Positions 53,031 to 62,482 are shown, numbered from the stretch's first letter. The stretch is 64,000 bases of DNA from Streptomyces natalensis ATCC 27448 (GCF_000935125.1 NZ_JRKI01000027.1:147507-211506); one strand, 5' to 3'. Notes: generated by a model not told the origin, from the letters alone. Numbers and translations are program-made.

Positions 53031-54248
53031 TCAGACGACCTGATTGTCGTAGCCCGCCTTGGGGACGGGGAACGACTTGATCTCAGAAAGCGTCGCTATC
53101 ACCTCGGCCTGTCCTGCGGTCTGCGCCCCCTGGATTGCGAGGTAGAGTCCGGTCAACGCCGTCCCGATTTCGGTCGACAGCTGGATCATCCTGGCAACCC
53201 TGAGCGCGATGTCGGCGGCGGCAGCAGCAGTGACTACGAGCCCCACCCCGGTAAACCCTGACGCAGCACCAGCAGCTGCTTCGAGGGCAGCCATGAGAGC
53301 CAGGTCAGCGATCGTCGATATTGCCGCCTTGAGCATGTTCACGAACGAGGCGATTTCGCCGCCGATTTTCTGGTAGCACTCGTCGATCTTGTTGAATGTC
53401 TCCTGCGCCTTGAGAAGTTTTTCCGCGACGGCATGGAAGTAATCCCACGCAACGTTAGCCGCTTGCCCCTGCCAGGACAGGCTCAGAAGGTCGTTCCCGT
53501 GCGACACATTCGTGGCTACGGCAGCACACAGAGATCCCAGCTTGGCCCAGGCTTGAGCGCATTCGTTGAACGTCCCCCAGTCGCCGGCAACACAGTTCGC
53601 CAAATCACCGAAGAGATCCCAGCCGAAGGCCAGTTTGAGCCCTTCGTTGACCAGTACGGACGGGCTGGTTAAGTCCAGTACGTCGCCAACAAGCTCCCCG
53701 ATAACTCCCAGTGCACCATTGGAGTTGTTGAAGATTCCATCGATGCGAGGCTTGACGACGGACGCGACGTTGGCGAGTTGCGAGGCAAATACCGAGGGCA
53801 TTCCCGCATGCTCGTAGATTTGTTCCGGGGTGCGGGTGGCCGCCAAGCATGCCTGCGCATCAGTGCGGTCGTTGAAGCCGCCGCCGAAAATGTCAGTGGC
53901 GGCGCCAATGGAAGCACTGGGCGGCGCCCCGCGGCCGGATCCTCCGTATACGGCGTCTACCGCTGCAGCCTGATCGATGTCGGTGTCCTTATAGTATTGG
54001 GCAGACCTGATCAGTTCGCTGCTTGAGGAGTTCAGTATCTCCCCGTACCCCTTGAGCGCCCTATCGGCGAGCTCGACATGATTCTGGTGCAGGTCAACGA
54101 CCTTTCCCCAAATCTCACCCGCACCCCCAGAGGTATCGATCTTCGCATTGCTGCGCAGAAATTCACCTCCGGCGAGCATGTCATGTTCCGCCCGGTCGAC
54201 CAGCTTCCCGAAGCTGTTCATGTCTCCGGGTTCGACGCGAAATCCCAT
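53031..54248 (-). CDS. WXG100/ESX-like protein with C-terminal hydrophobic region
   Basis: 405 aa. Residues 1-110 are a helical hairpin-type region (FGKLVDRAEHDMLAGGEFLRSNAKI ... LADRALKGYGEIL). A second WXG-like turn, LSWQGQAANVAWDYFHAVAEKL, occurs near residue 265, followed by long helices and two hydrophobic stretches (LALMAALEAAAGAASGFTGVGLVVTAAAAADIAL). This is the layout of large T7SS-associated proteins. No recognisable toxin domain is present. ATG at 54248 with GGGGAGCAGG upstream. Confidence 0.8.
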   Translation of the reverse strand: MGFRVEPGDMNSFGKLVDRAEHDMLAGGEFLRSNAKIDTSGGAGEIWGKVVDLHQNHVELADRALKGYGEILNSSSSELIRSAQYYKDTDIDQAAAVDAVYGGSGRGAPPSASIGAATDIFGGGFNDRTDAQACLAATRTPEQIYEHAGMPSVFASQLANVASVVKPRIDGIFNNSNGALGVIGELVGDVLDLTSPSVLVNEGLKLAFGWDLFGDLANCVAGDWGTFNECAQAWAKLGSLCAAVATNVSHGNDLLSLSWQGQAANVAWDYFHAVAEKLLKAQETFNKIDECYQKIGGEIASFVNMLKAAISTIADLALMAALEAAAGAASGFTGVGLVVTAAAAADIALRVARMIQLSTEIGTALTGLYLAIQGAQTAGQAEVIATLSEIKSFPVPKAGYDNQVV

Positions 54249-54791
54249 CCTGCTCCCCGTTCTGATGCCTCGCGCAAGGTTGCTGTCTATGTAGCAGCGA
54301 CAATCTATACCCCGCCACACAGTGGGGATCACGCGTTCCCATGCGGTGACCAACTAAGCGTTCAGGTTTGTCGCCACTGCGGGGACTGGCCCTGGCGCCA
54401 CTACTCACTCAAGATCCGGGCTATGGGAGCATGGTGACGTTTTATGAACCCTTAGCGCCTTTCTGACTCCGCCTTAACGGCGGTCAAATGCCTTGCACCG
54501 AAGCGTGGGTTAACGCCGAGACGTCCGCAATGTAGTGGGTAGGCGACCGGCCATGTCGTTTCTTCCGTTTCGGATCGGCCCGTGTGAATTCGGTAGTGCA
54601 CCCGAACAGTGCGGGACATGTTGCCGCACCGTCAAAGTGCCTCTTCCGTAGGGCCTTCAGGCCGGGTGGTTCGGCCGCGGGACAGGGCAGGCGCGATCAA
54701 AGGGTGCGGTTGCGGTCCCGTTTGCTCTGGCTGCTCGGGCAGGGTCACGGCGACTGGGCGGTGTCCCCGGGATGGCTGGCAGGCCTGTAGA
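54249..54791. other. 540-bp region without a convincing gene
   Basis: Lower GC than the surroundings in part (54430-54560). Contains the WXG-like gene's promoter. Short frames on both strands show no coding bias. Confidence 0.45.
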
Positions 54792-56090
54792 TCAGGATGT
54801 CCTCTCGCCGTCTTCCCGGTCATTGCCTGTGGGTGGTGTACGTGGCTGCGGCGGAAGGGCCGGAGGGGGCGGTGGAGCGTAACCGGCTGCCGCGGCCGAA
54901 CGAGACCCCGCGGCCTGGGAAGCGCCGGCGGCAAATATTCGCAGCGCCATCGGCGGAGCGAACCCCTTGAGCCGCTCAGTACGCACCACCCAGTTCAGAA
55001 GGAGTCCCACCGGGATCAACAGCGGAGCCACGTGAACGATCGCGAGTTGAAGCCCCGCATCGACACCGGCGACAGCGCCCACCGACACTGCGCACACCCC
55101 CAGCAGCGCCAGGCCAAAGCACAACGTCCCAGCCAGAACCGGGCGTGGACGCAGAACCGCAGGCTCCATCGGTCGTACCTCCGGCCAGTGTTGCGGGTCC
55201 GGGTCATGGAATTGTTCGCCCTGCGGCATGGGAGCGTTAAGAGCACCGTGTGTCCATCCCCTGATGAAGCGTCCGTCCCCCAGGACTAGGAAGGCCGGGA
55301 CCGTCCATCCGGGACGTTCCATGCCTGTCGGTGCCCAGTAGAGCCAGCCCTGCCGCCCGTGCAGCGCGGCCCCGAGCGGCTCGACGTCGACGGGCCGGTC
55401 GATGAACAGCTCACGCTCACCCCCGTAAGCCGACAGGCGAAGCAGGGAGGAGTATTGCGGACGCCGCCGGTTCACAGGTGTGTGACTGGACGGTTGGGGT
55501 GCGTGTGCGCCGGCCCCTGCTCCGCTGACAACGACCGGCAGCGCCCGCGCCGCACCCTCGCACACCGCGTTTTCGACGATTTCCGCGATGTTCGTCTCAT
55601 CACCGTCGACCGGGTACCGGCGAAACCGCCGGAGGGGCAGAGCCCACAAGGCGATGTGCACTGCATATACCGTCACCAGGACGAGCATCACCGGAACGGT
55701 GAGCTGGTGCCCCTCCTCACTAAACCGACCCGGCAGCATCGCGGAACCGTCAAGCACCCAGATATAGAGCAACTGGAGAGGGAGAATCACCGCTGCAAAC
55801 GCGCCCAGGCCCGCTCGCAGGCTTCGATCCGGCCACCAGGTGCCCCTCATATGCACGCCGGAAGGGCGTGGTGGTGCCGGCACATGAGGGAGGTTCACAA
55901 TATTCCGCCGAAGGGCGTCCACACGGACCCATCCCAGCAGCAGTCCGGCCATGGAAACCGCCACACACATCAGCAAGTCCCCGCGAGGTGCGGGAGCCGC
56001 GAAGCGCATCAGCAGGCACGCCTCGAAGGCCGCAACACCGCCCCACACCATGACTGTGGCGAGCACGGTAGCGCTGGATCGGTCTCTCAT
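54792..56090 (-). CDS. multi-pass membrane protein, paralogue of the 50859-52241 product
   Basis: 432 aa. It shares the order of elements with that protein: two N-terminal hydrophobic segments, a central pair, the motif GWLYWAPTGMERPGWTVPAFLVLGDGRFIRG, and a pair of C-terminal segments (TLCFGLALLGVCAVSVGAVAG, LAIVHVAPLLIPVGLLLNW) followed by a Pro-rich tail. Similarity is moderate, so an old duplication. ATG at 56090 has a weak site; a longer frame upstream is possible. Function unknown. Confidence 0.78.
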   Translation of the reverse strand: MRDRSSATVLATVMVWGGVAAFEACLLMRFAAPAPRGDLLMCVAVSMAGLLLGWVRVDALRRNIVNLPHVPAPPRPSGVHMRGTWWPDRSLRAGLGAFAAVILPLQLLYIWVLDGSAMLPGRFSEEGHQLTVPVMLVLVTVYAVHIALWALPLRRFRRYPVDGDETNIAEIVENAVCEGAARALPVVVSGAGAGAHAPQPSSHTPVNRRRPQYSSLLRLSAYGGERELFIDRPVDVEPLGAALHGRQGWLYWAPTGMERPGWTVPAFLVLGDGRFIRGWTHGALNAPMPQGEQFHDPDPQHWPEVRPMEPAVLRPRPVLAGTLCFGLALLGVCAVSVGAVAGVDAGLQLAIVHVAPLLIPVGLLLNWVVRTERLKGFAPPMALRIFAAGASQAAGSRSAAAAGYAPPPPPALPPQPRTPPTGNDREDGERTS

Positions 56091-56559
56091 TGTCTGGCAA
56101 CTTTCTGGAAGCGTTGGTCCCGCAGAGACAGGCACCCAGGGAGCGAAGTTCCCCCGCTGCGGACGCAATTCTCCGCTCACCTCGTGAAGTCCGGTTATTA
56201 GGTCATGCTGTCAAGTGAGGGTGTCGTCAAGGTCGTTCGCTCCGAACCGGCCTCCTCGGTCACGGTCTCGGAACCATTGCCCCGTGTTGCCGATCGCCCA
56301 GTAACGCAAGCAGCGGATCACACGAGCCCTGGGCAGCAGCGTCTACACGAGCAGATTCGGCCGCAACCTGATCAGGCTTGGGTTGTGAGGCAGTCGTCGT
56401 TGGCTCCGCAGCAAATGGCGTGCCTAATCCGGAACCGGCAGCAGGTTGTCCACGGGTGTCACAGCAGGACCATCCCTAGTGCTATAGGCAGCGGAAGACG
56501 GTCTGTGAGCGGTTCCCCACCAATGACAGGCCGATGGCACGTGGGACCGGCTCTTGGGC

Positions 56560-56950
56560 CATGTCGAACAGCAGTTGGATGCGCGGTCGGCGAGGTCGGC
56601 CGGTCGATCGTGTGCGTTGACTCCACCGTCGTGCGAGCTCCTGATTCACGCGTCCGGTGCGCGAGAAAAGGGACGTGGGGCGGTGAAGAGTGCTCGGACG
56701 GTCCCACGGCAGACTGACCATAAAGGTCCATCCGGCCCATGACGGACATGGGCTGCCGCTGGCGTTCGTCGTGACCGACGGGAACATCAACGACTCCACG
56801 CAGCTGGCGTGTCATGGAACGCATCCGCGTCGCACGGAGCGGTCCGGGTCGTCCGCCGACCCATTCGGTGCGAGTTGCGGCCTACAAAAGGTACTTGTCC
56901 CGGAAGATCCGCGCCTGCCTGCGGTGTCGCCGTTATTGCCTGAATCCGAA
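56560..56950 (+). pseudogene. degenerate IS5-family transposase
   Basis: IVCVDSTVVRAPDSRVRCARKGTWGGEE (56606-56690, first catalytic Asp region), then in another frame GRLTIKVHPAHDGHGLPLAFVVTDGNINDSTQLA (56700-56815), then GPGRPPTHSVRVAAYKRYLSRKIRACLRCRRY (56840-56925). Several frame changes and substitutions; no intact ends found. The 300 bp before it (56210-56560) may hold its decayed 5' part. Confidence 0.75.
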
Positions 56951-57762
56951 GTCTGCCGAGACTGCTCCAATGCAGGTTCACCGTCCGGTGCGGTTGGCGG
57001 GGCTGTGTTGGTGCGGTGGTGTACGGGCAACGGCTCAGGCGCCTCGGGGGCCGCTGCGGCACGGCGGCGTACTTCGGTGTGCCGTCTGACGAATCCCACG
57101 GCTGCCGCCCCATCGGCCAAGCACATCACCAGCACGTCCGCGACCATGGCGAAGTCCGCGTAGCCCGACGCGTCCCCCACATCCCGCTCGAATTCCGGTT
57201 TGACTGCCCCCTCCGGATCCCAGACCACCCGCACTTCATCACCGGCCCGGTCATCCTTCTCGCAGGAGACACTCCCCGGCCCTTGGGCCCCACCCCCGTA
57301 ACGCATGATGCACTCGTACGAGGTGGACTTCCCTTGGTGCTCGACGACCCGCGCGACGACGGCCGGCCGCGTCACACCGCGCACCTCCAGCACATACGCG
57401 TGCGTCGCCAGCGCGGCCAGGATCACAGGGGCGAGCACCACGCCCAATATCGGCACCAGCAGCACCCCTGGCGGGTCCGGAACCGGTGACGGGAACGCCC
57501 GGATCACCGCCACGACCAGACCGGCGAAGGCAACCGTCCCCAGGACGACCGTGAGCAGCAGCATCCAACCGAACGGCGCCAACGCCCCGGCGACGAGCAG
57601 GGTGAGCGCGGACGGCGGAATCAGCAGCAGGATGAGCAGCCGACGGACCGGGGTACCGGGGCCGCCCGGCCGCAGCCAGCGCCGGTGGGGCGGCTGCGGC
57701 ACGATACGTGCCCCGCCTACACGGTGACGCCCGGTCACCACCAACTGCTCCCCGCGCACCAT
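56812..57762 (-). CDS. membrane protein (DUF3592-like), 3' end extended into IS remnant
   Basis: 316 aa. Hydrophobic segments near residues 40-62, 66-88 and 103-125, then GVTRPAVVARVVEHQGKSTSYECIMRYGG and CEKDDRAGDEVRVVWDPEGAVKP, a DUF3592-type beta domain seen in actinobacterial membrane proteins, and another hydrophobic segment near 215. From about residue 270 on it is antisense to the degenerate transposase and has no native look, so the original stop was probably lost to the insertion. ATG at 57762 with GAGGGGG upstream. Confidence 0.78.
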   Translation of the reverse strand: MVRGEQLVVTGRHRVGGARIVPQPPHRRWLRPGGPGTPVRRLLILLLIPPSALTLLVAGALAPFGWMLLLTVVLGTVAFAGLVVAVIRAFPSPVPDPPGVLLVPILGVVLAPVILAALATHAYVLEVRGVTRPAVVARVVEHQGKSTSYECIMRYGGGAQGPGSVSCEKDDRAGDEVRVVWDPEGAVKPEFERDVGDASGYADFAMVADVLVMCLADGAAAVGFVRRHTEVRRRAAAAPEAPEPLPVHHRTNTAPPTAPDGEPALEQSRQTSDSGNNGDTAGRRGSSGTSTFCRPQLAPNGSADDPDRSVRRGCVP

Positions 57763-58150
57763 TCCCGCCCCCTCGGTCCCCGAGCCAACCCCACCGCCGG
57801 GGACATGCCAAGCCGCCACCAGGCCTCTTGACGCCTATTTGATATGACGGCCCGTCACACGGGGCCGTAGCGGGCGTGGCGCTGTGCCACACACCGTCAG
57901 AATGCATCCAGGCGGGTGGGGGCGGCCGCTCCTTCTTCTGCCGCCATCGCGACTTGCTGCAGATCCTCCACGCCGCGGCCGCCACGCCCTCAGGCGCTCA
58001 CGGTTGGCTGCAGTCAGCAGGACCTCGCTCCAAGCTGACCTGGCCAACGCCGTCGCGCTGAAGTATCCCTCCCCCGCCGGGTGTTGTCAGATCCACACCC
58101 TAGACTCGGTCTCTCAGGGCTCAGCCCACGGGGGAACGGAGTAGGTGTCC
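57763..58150. other. 390-bp divergent intergenic region
   Basis: Between the membrane protein and the YbjQ-like operon. Nothing recognised beyond promoter space. Confidence 0.45.
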
Positions 58151-59089
58151 ATGAGCGGGGAGTGGACTTCAGGGGGGCTGCCACCGGTGGCGGCGGCACG
58201 TATGGCCGAGGCACGGCGGAGGGGAACATGGTCCTCGGCGCTGTCGACGGGCGAGTTCGCCGCGATCAGGTCCGTGGGCTTCGAGCCGGTCGGGCAGGTT
58301 CTGGGCTCGGCTGTTTACCACGTGTCGGGCAGCGGGACCTACTGGCGCTATTACGACTGCGGCTACCCGTACGCCGGTCGGTCTTGGCGAGGCTCGGCGC
58401 CCGCGCTGGTCGCCGCCTCCGGACAGGGTGCCGCCTCCAAGGCGCTGGTCGATGTGTTGCTCGCGGCACGTCATGCGGCGCTCGCGCGCATGACGGCGGA
58501 GTGCACAGCACTGGGCGGCGACGGCGTGGTGGCTGCCAACCTCACCATGGCGCCGTTCCCCTCCTCTCCCAACTGTTTCGAGTTCCAGGTGATAGGCACC
58601 GCCCTACGCGCACAGGGGGACGTGCGGCCGAGGCGCCCTTTCACCACGCATCTGGACGGCCAGGGCTTCGCCAAGCTGATCGCCGCGGGCTGGGTGCCGG
58701 TCGAACTCCTGGTGGGGCTCGCCATCGGCACCCGTCACGATGACTGGACGACACGGCAGCAGAACTGGTTCGGGGCCGGCAATCAGGAGGTCACCGGCTG
58801 GAGCAATCTGGTCGCGGTGACCCGTCACGACGCACGTGAACGGATCAGCGAGCAGGCGTGGCACACCGGAGCGGACGGCGTGGTGCTGGGCGACAGCCGA
58901 CTGCGCATATGGCGGGAGGCTTGTGTCAGGGCGCGCAGCCGCAGCAACGACTCTGACCAGGAAGACCATGTCGCCGAGGCCACCTTGGTCGGCACCGCGG
59001 TGGCTGGGTTCACGGTGCGCCAGGAGCCGCCGCACACGCTGACAGTAATGCCGCTGGATCCGAACCGGCGCCGTTCGCGTTCTGTGTGA
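58151..59089 (+). CDS. tandem YbjQ-like (heavy-metal-binding domain) protein 1
   Basis: 312 aa with two YbjQ/DUF74-like repeats: residues about 30-155 (SALSTGEFAAIRSVGFEPVGQVLGSAVYHV ... ARHAALARMTAECTALGGDGVVAANL) and about 163-295 (TTHLDGQGFAKLIAAGWVPVELLVGLAIGTRH ... ISEQAWHTGADGVVLGDS). YbjQ forms pentameric beta barrels of unknown function. ATG at 58151 has GGAG 9 nt upstream; GTG six bases earlier is an alternative. First gene of a three-gene operon. Confidence 0.85.
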   Translation: MSGEWTSGGLPPVAAARMAEARRRGTWSSALSTGEFAAIRSVGFEPVGQVLGSAVYHVSGSGTYWRYYDCGYPYAGRSWRGSAPALVAASGQGAASKALVDVLLAARHAALARMTAECTALGGDGVVAANLTMAPFPSSPNCFEFQVIGTALRAQGDVRPRRPFTTHLDGQGFAKLIAAGWVPVELLVGLAIGTRHDDWTTRQQNWFGAGNQEVTGWSNLVAVTRHDARERISEQAWHTGADGVVLGDSRLRIWREACVRARSRSNDSDQEDHVAEATLVGTAVAGFTVRQEPPHTLTVMPLDPNRRRSRSV

Positions 59090-59157
59090 CGTACCGCCGA
59101 ACACAGCCCGTCATGGTCCGTCCATCATCACCAGGCACTTCACGAAGGGAACCGCTC

Positions 59158-59991
59158 ATGACCGCCACCGACCCGACCGCCCAGGGCGTACCGGCCGATG
59201 CGATGCGGCGGCTGGCCGAACTCCAGCCGGGCAAGCCGGGATCGATCTTCACCAGTGACCTGACGGTCAACGAGTTCCTGCTCGTGCGCGAGGCGGGGTT
59301 CCGCCCGATCGGTCTTGTGCTGGGCAGTTCGATCTACCACGTGGGCATCCAGCTGGGCCGCTGGGGGAAAAACCAGGAGCTCACCACGTTGAGCCAGGCC
59401 ATGTACCACGCCCGAGAGCTGGCCATGACACGGATGCAGGCCGAAGCCATGCAGCTCGGCGCCGACGGCATCGTGGGCGTGCGGCTCTCGGTCGAGGCGC
59501 GTGAGTTCGGCAGCGACATCGCCGAGTTCATCGCTATCGGCACGGCGGTCAAGGCCGACGCGCCCGCGCCCGGCGGCAACGGCAGCTGGCGCAACGCCAA
59601 GGGGCAGCCTTTCACCTCAGACCTGAGTGGGCAGGACTTCTGGACCCTGATCCGCGCCGGGTACGCCCCACTGGGCATGGTGATGGGCACCTGCGTCTAC
59701 CACATCGCCCACCAGAAGATCGGCTCGATGTTCTCCAACATCGGCAAGAACGTGGAGATCGAACCGTTCACGCAGGCCCTGTACGACGCGCGGGAGCTGG
59801 CGATGGAGCGGATGCAGCGGGAGGCGGAAGAACTCCACGCAGAGGGCATCGTGGGCGTCCAGCTCAACTCGCACAACCACCGCTGGGGCGGGCACACCAC
59901 GGAGTTCTTCGCCATCGGCACGGCCATACGGCCGCTGCGCGACGACCACGTCATCGAGCGTCCGACGATGGTGTTGAGCCTGGACGGCTGA
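59158..59991 (+). CDS. tandem YbjQ-like protein 2
   Basis: 277 aa, also two repeats: about 25-135 (FTSDLTVNEFLLVREAGFRPIGLVLGSSIYHVG ... RMQAEAMQLGADGIVGVRL) and about 150-265 (FTSDLSGQDFWTLIRAGYAPLGMVMGTCVYHIA ... RMQREAEELHAEGIVGVQL). The repeats resemble each other more than they do those of gene 1. ATG at 59158 with AAGGGAAC upstream, 68 bp after gene 1. Confidence 0.88.
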   Translation: MTATDPTAQGVPADAMRRLAELQPGKPGSIFTSDLTVNEFLLVREAGFRPIGLVLGSSIYHVGIQLGRWGKNQELTTLSQAMYHARELAMTRMQAEAMQLGADGIVGVRLSVEAREFGSDIAEFIAIGTAVKADAPAPGGNGSWRNAKGQPFTSDLSGQDFWTLIRAGYAPLGMVMGTCVYHIAHQKIGSMFSNIGKNVEIEPFTQALYDARELAMERMQREAEELHAEGIVGVQLNSHNHRWGGHTTEFFAIGTAIRPLRDDHVIERPTMVLSLDG

Positions 59992-60033
59992 GCACGTCAC
60001 CCTGTTGCCCCCAGACCGAAACGAAAGGTCACC

Positions 60034-60474
60034 GTGCTGATGTCCTCCCACCACCCCGTGTCGTCCGAGTCCGGAGGTGGTCCCACCTCCGTCGAACTGC
60101 TCGCCGCCGCACTGCGCCGGGACTCCGCCGACCTCGAGATGTATGCCCAGGTACTCACCGGGACGCTGGCAAACGCGCTGCCGCCGGGCTCGGTGGCAAT
60201 CGAGCGCAAGCGCGGCATGGCCGACCGGCTGGCCGGCAGGGAGGGCAGGGTGGCCCGGCTGGACGTCTCACTCGGCGAGCAACGGCTGGTGCTCAACTTC
60301 TCAGGCGGCCGCCCGAGCGGCGAGGTCTGCAAGGAGGTGCGGGGCGTGGTCCTCTCCCGGCGCCCGGTGGCCCTGGACGAGTGGCTGAGGGAGCTGGCCG
60401 AGGCAGTCGCCACCCGCGCCGAGTCCGACGCACAGGCCCGGGCGGCACTGGAGAGGCTGCTCCTCGGCGGCTGA
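60034..60474 (+). CDS. small protein of the YbjQ-like operon
   Basis: 146 aa, no family recognised. SVELLAAALRRDSADLEMYAQVLTGTLANALPPGSVAIERKRGMADRLAG then RVARLDVSLGEQRLVLNFSGGR and DEWLRELAEAVATRAESDAQARAALERLL: helix, beta, helix layout. GTG at 60034 with AAAGG upstream, 42 bp after the YbjQ-like gene. The constant pairing suggests a partner or chaperone. Confidence 0.75.
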   Translation: MLMSSHHPVSSESGGGPTSVELLAAALRRDSADLEMYAQVLTGTLANALPPGSVAIERKRGMADRLAGREGRVARLDVSLGEQRLVLNFSGGRPSGEVCKEVRGVVLSRRPVALDEWLRELAEAVATRAESDAQARAALERLLLGG

Positions 60475-60746
60475 CCGCACGCGTCCACACCGGTTGGCCG
60501 GATGGTGGCGGACCAGGCGAGAGCAAAGGCCACGTACAAGCGCGTGAGGGCACGTGCCGAGGCATCCACACCCGCACGGCGGCCGAAACCAAGGGACTGG
60601 CACACGAACTGCACCGTATTGTACTTGCCGCCTACAACTAGGGCCTGTTGCGAAAGTGCTGGTCATAGCCAATCGGCAGGTGGCCATGACGACGACCAGT
60701 CTCGCCTTCTCGGATCGGCAAGCCCGAAACGCCGTTGCCGCTCGAC

Positions 60747-61739
60747 TCAGGTGTCGAGGAGTTCCGGCACGAAGATGTCCTCGCACGTCAGCTTTCGCTT
60801 CGACAGGCCCTGCTCGTGGTGGTAGCGCAAGAAGGTGTCGATGGCCTTGCGGTTCGCGGCGACGCCGTAGGGCCACCAGTCGTCGCCGAGCAGCCGGCGG
60901 TTCTCCTCGAACAGCGTGCTGAACCACGGCGTGATGACGCTCATGTGCTGCTTCGTGGCGTCGTCGAGGTGCTTGCGCTCGGCTAGTACCTTGGCTTGCG
61001 TGAAGGCGTCGTACACGGCCCGTGCGAGGCCCGGCCGATGCGCCAGTTCCCTGCGGATCGCGATGATGTGCATAGGGGGGAAGATCCCGGTGCGGCGGTA
61101 GTAGTCACGCTCCACGGCCTCGTAGTCGGGGAACAGGCGGGCGACCTTCGGGGAGCCGTCCAGCACCGCCTGCGGCACGTCGACGGAGATCAGTGCGTCG
61201 ATCTCGCCGGATTCGAGCATGGCTCCCAGGATCTGGCCTTCCTCCGCGTGGCGCACGTCGACGCCGTCCGGGACGGGCTGCGGGACCCAGTCGAAGGCGG
61301 GGATGGGGTGGTTGGTGCCGCCGATCACCCAGCGGCACCGGTCGGGGGTCACGCCGTACTCGTCGGCCAGGATGCCCTTCGGCCAGATCCCGGCGTCGTG
61401 GCCGTAGAGAGCGAACTCGCCGACGGTCATGCCGGCCAGGTCCTGCGGCTTCACGATCCCGCAGGCGGTGTTCACGAAGATCGCCGAGTGGCGGAAGTTG
61501 CGGTTCGGCAGGATCGGCAGCGCCAGGAACGGCGCGTCGTCGAGGTCGAAGGTGCGCAGGAAGTAGGTGAGACCGAACTCGGCGAGGTCGTAGTGTCCCT
61601 CGACGGCGCGGCGGAAGATGTCCGACACGAGCAGTGCCGTCTCGAACGTCGCGTCCACCCCGTCGACCGTGACCCGGCCGTCGAACAGTGCCTCGGTGTG
61701 CTCGTAGGCGTAGACGCCGATGCTCAGCTTGGTGCTCAT
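60747..61739 (-). CDS. 4,5-dihydroxyphthalate decarboxylase/NMT1-like substrate-binding-fold protein, IS cargo
   Basis: 330 aa. KLSIGVYAYEHTEALFDGRVTVDGVDATF, DLAEFGLTYFLRTFD, LPILPNRNFRHSAIFVNT and KPQDLAGMTVGEFALYGHDAGIWPKGIL match the 4,5-dihydroxyphthalate decarboxylase branch of the periplasmic-binding-protein type II fold. There is no signal peptide, which favours a cytosolic enzyme over an ABC transport receptor. It would decarboxylate or bind an aromatic dicarboxylate. ATG at 61739 with GGAGAGGAG upstream. Divergent from the TetR gene with shared operators. Confidence 0.85.
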   Translation of the reverse strand: MSTKLSIGVYAYEHTEALFDGRVTVDGVDATFETALLVSDIFRRAVEGHYDLAEFGLTYFLRTFDLDDAPFLALPILPNRNFRHSAIFVNTACGIVKPQDLAGMTVGEFALYGHDAGIWPKGILADEYGVTPDRCRWVIGGTNHPIPAFDWVPQPVPDGVDVRHAEEGQILGAMLESGEIDALISVDVPQAVLDGSPKVARLFPDYEAVERDYYRRTGIFPPMHIIAIRRELAHRPGLARAVYDAFTQAKVLAERKHLDDATKQHMSVITPWFSTLFEENRRLLGDDWWPYGVAANRKAIDTFLRYHHEQGLSKRKLTCEDIFVPELLDT

Positions 61740-61783
61740 CAGTGGATCTCCTCTCCGGGAGTCCGTTGGGTGGCCGCTTCCGT

Positions 61784-61847
61784 AAATGACCGTTCACTTT
61801 TAGGGTGTTCCCGGAACAGTGGAGCTGTCAAGATGAATGTTCATTCA
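61784..61847. promoter_or_regulatory. two TetR operator-like palindromes in the divergent promoter region
   Basis: tgaatg-tt-cattca at 61834-61847 is a perfect 6+6 palindrome, 17 bp before the tetR start. aaatgaccgttca at 61784-61796 read in complement gives a related, weaker site (TGAACGGTCATTT), 44 bp before the decarboxylase-like start. One site per promoter suggests the repressor controls both genes. Confidence 0.65.
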
Positions 61848-61864
61848 CGATGAAGGAGGCGACC

Positions 61865-62482
61865 ATGCCGCGCATCACAGCCGGGCGCCGCGAGGCGAAG
61901 CGTGCGGAGATCGTCGCTGCGGCCCGTCGTTGCTTCGCCCGCGACGGGTTCCACCAGACCTCGATGCCCGACATCGCCGCGGAGGCAGGCGTCTCGGCTG
62001 GAGCGCCTTACCGCTACTTCACGAGCAAGGAGGAGATCATCCTCGCTATCGCGGGCGACGCGTTCCGGCTGATCTTCGAACCGGTTGAGCGGCTGGCCGA
62101 GAGCGCGGACGCCCCGTCCGTCGCGGAACTGGTGGCCGCCGCGCTCGGCACGATCAGCGGCGAGACGGTGCAGGACGCGACGGGGCGCGAGGTCGCAGTG
62201 GAGGAACTGCTGCGCTGTGTCGTGCAGACGTGGGCGGAGGTGCTGCGCAACGACGAGGTACGCGGGCCGGCCGCGGAGGGCTTCGAAAAGGTCCGCGCCA
62301 CTATCGCCGATGCTCTGCGCCGCGGCCGGGCCGCAGGCACGGCGCCCGCCGCCATAGACCCAGACCGCGCAGCCCGCGTGGTGATGGGACTGCTGCACGG
62401 ATTCCTGCTCCAGCGCGTGGCCTTCGGACTCGCGGACACGGCCGGCTTCGCAGACGACCTGCACGCCGGGCTGATCTTGTGA
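61865..62482 (+). CDS. TetR-family repressor, IS cargo
   Basis: 205 aa. The DNA-binding domain is canonical: REAKRAEIVAAARRCFARDGFHQTSMPDIAAEAGVSAGAPYRYFTSKEEIILAI. The C-terminal ligand-binding part (AAALGTISGETVQDATGREVAVEELLRCV) has no assigned ligand. ATG at 61865 follows AAGGAGG. Divergent from the decarboxylase-like gene, which is its likely target; the ligand may be an aromatic acid used by that enzyme (inference). Confidence 0.9.
   Translation: MPRITAGRREAKRAEIVAAARRCFARDGFHQTSMPDIAAEAGVSAGAPYRYFTSKEEIILAIAGDAFRLIFEPVERLAESADAPSVAELVAAALGTISGETVQDATGREVAVEELLRCVVQTWAEVLRNDEVRGPAAEGFEKVRATIADALRRGRAAGTAPAAIDPDRAARVVMGLLHGFLLQRVAFGLADTAGFADDLHAGLIL

Noticed and set aside
54600..54790. 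Short plus-strand frame before the 54792-56090 gene
   Set aside because: No ribosome-binding site, no coding bias, no recognisable sequence.
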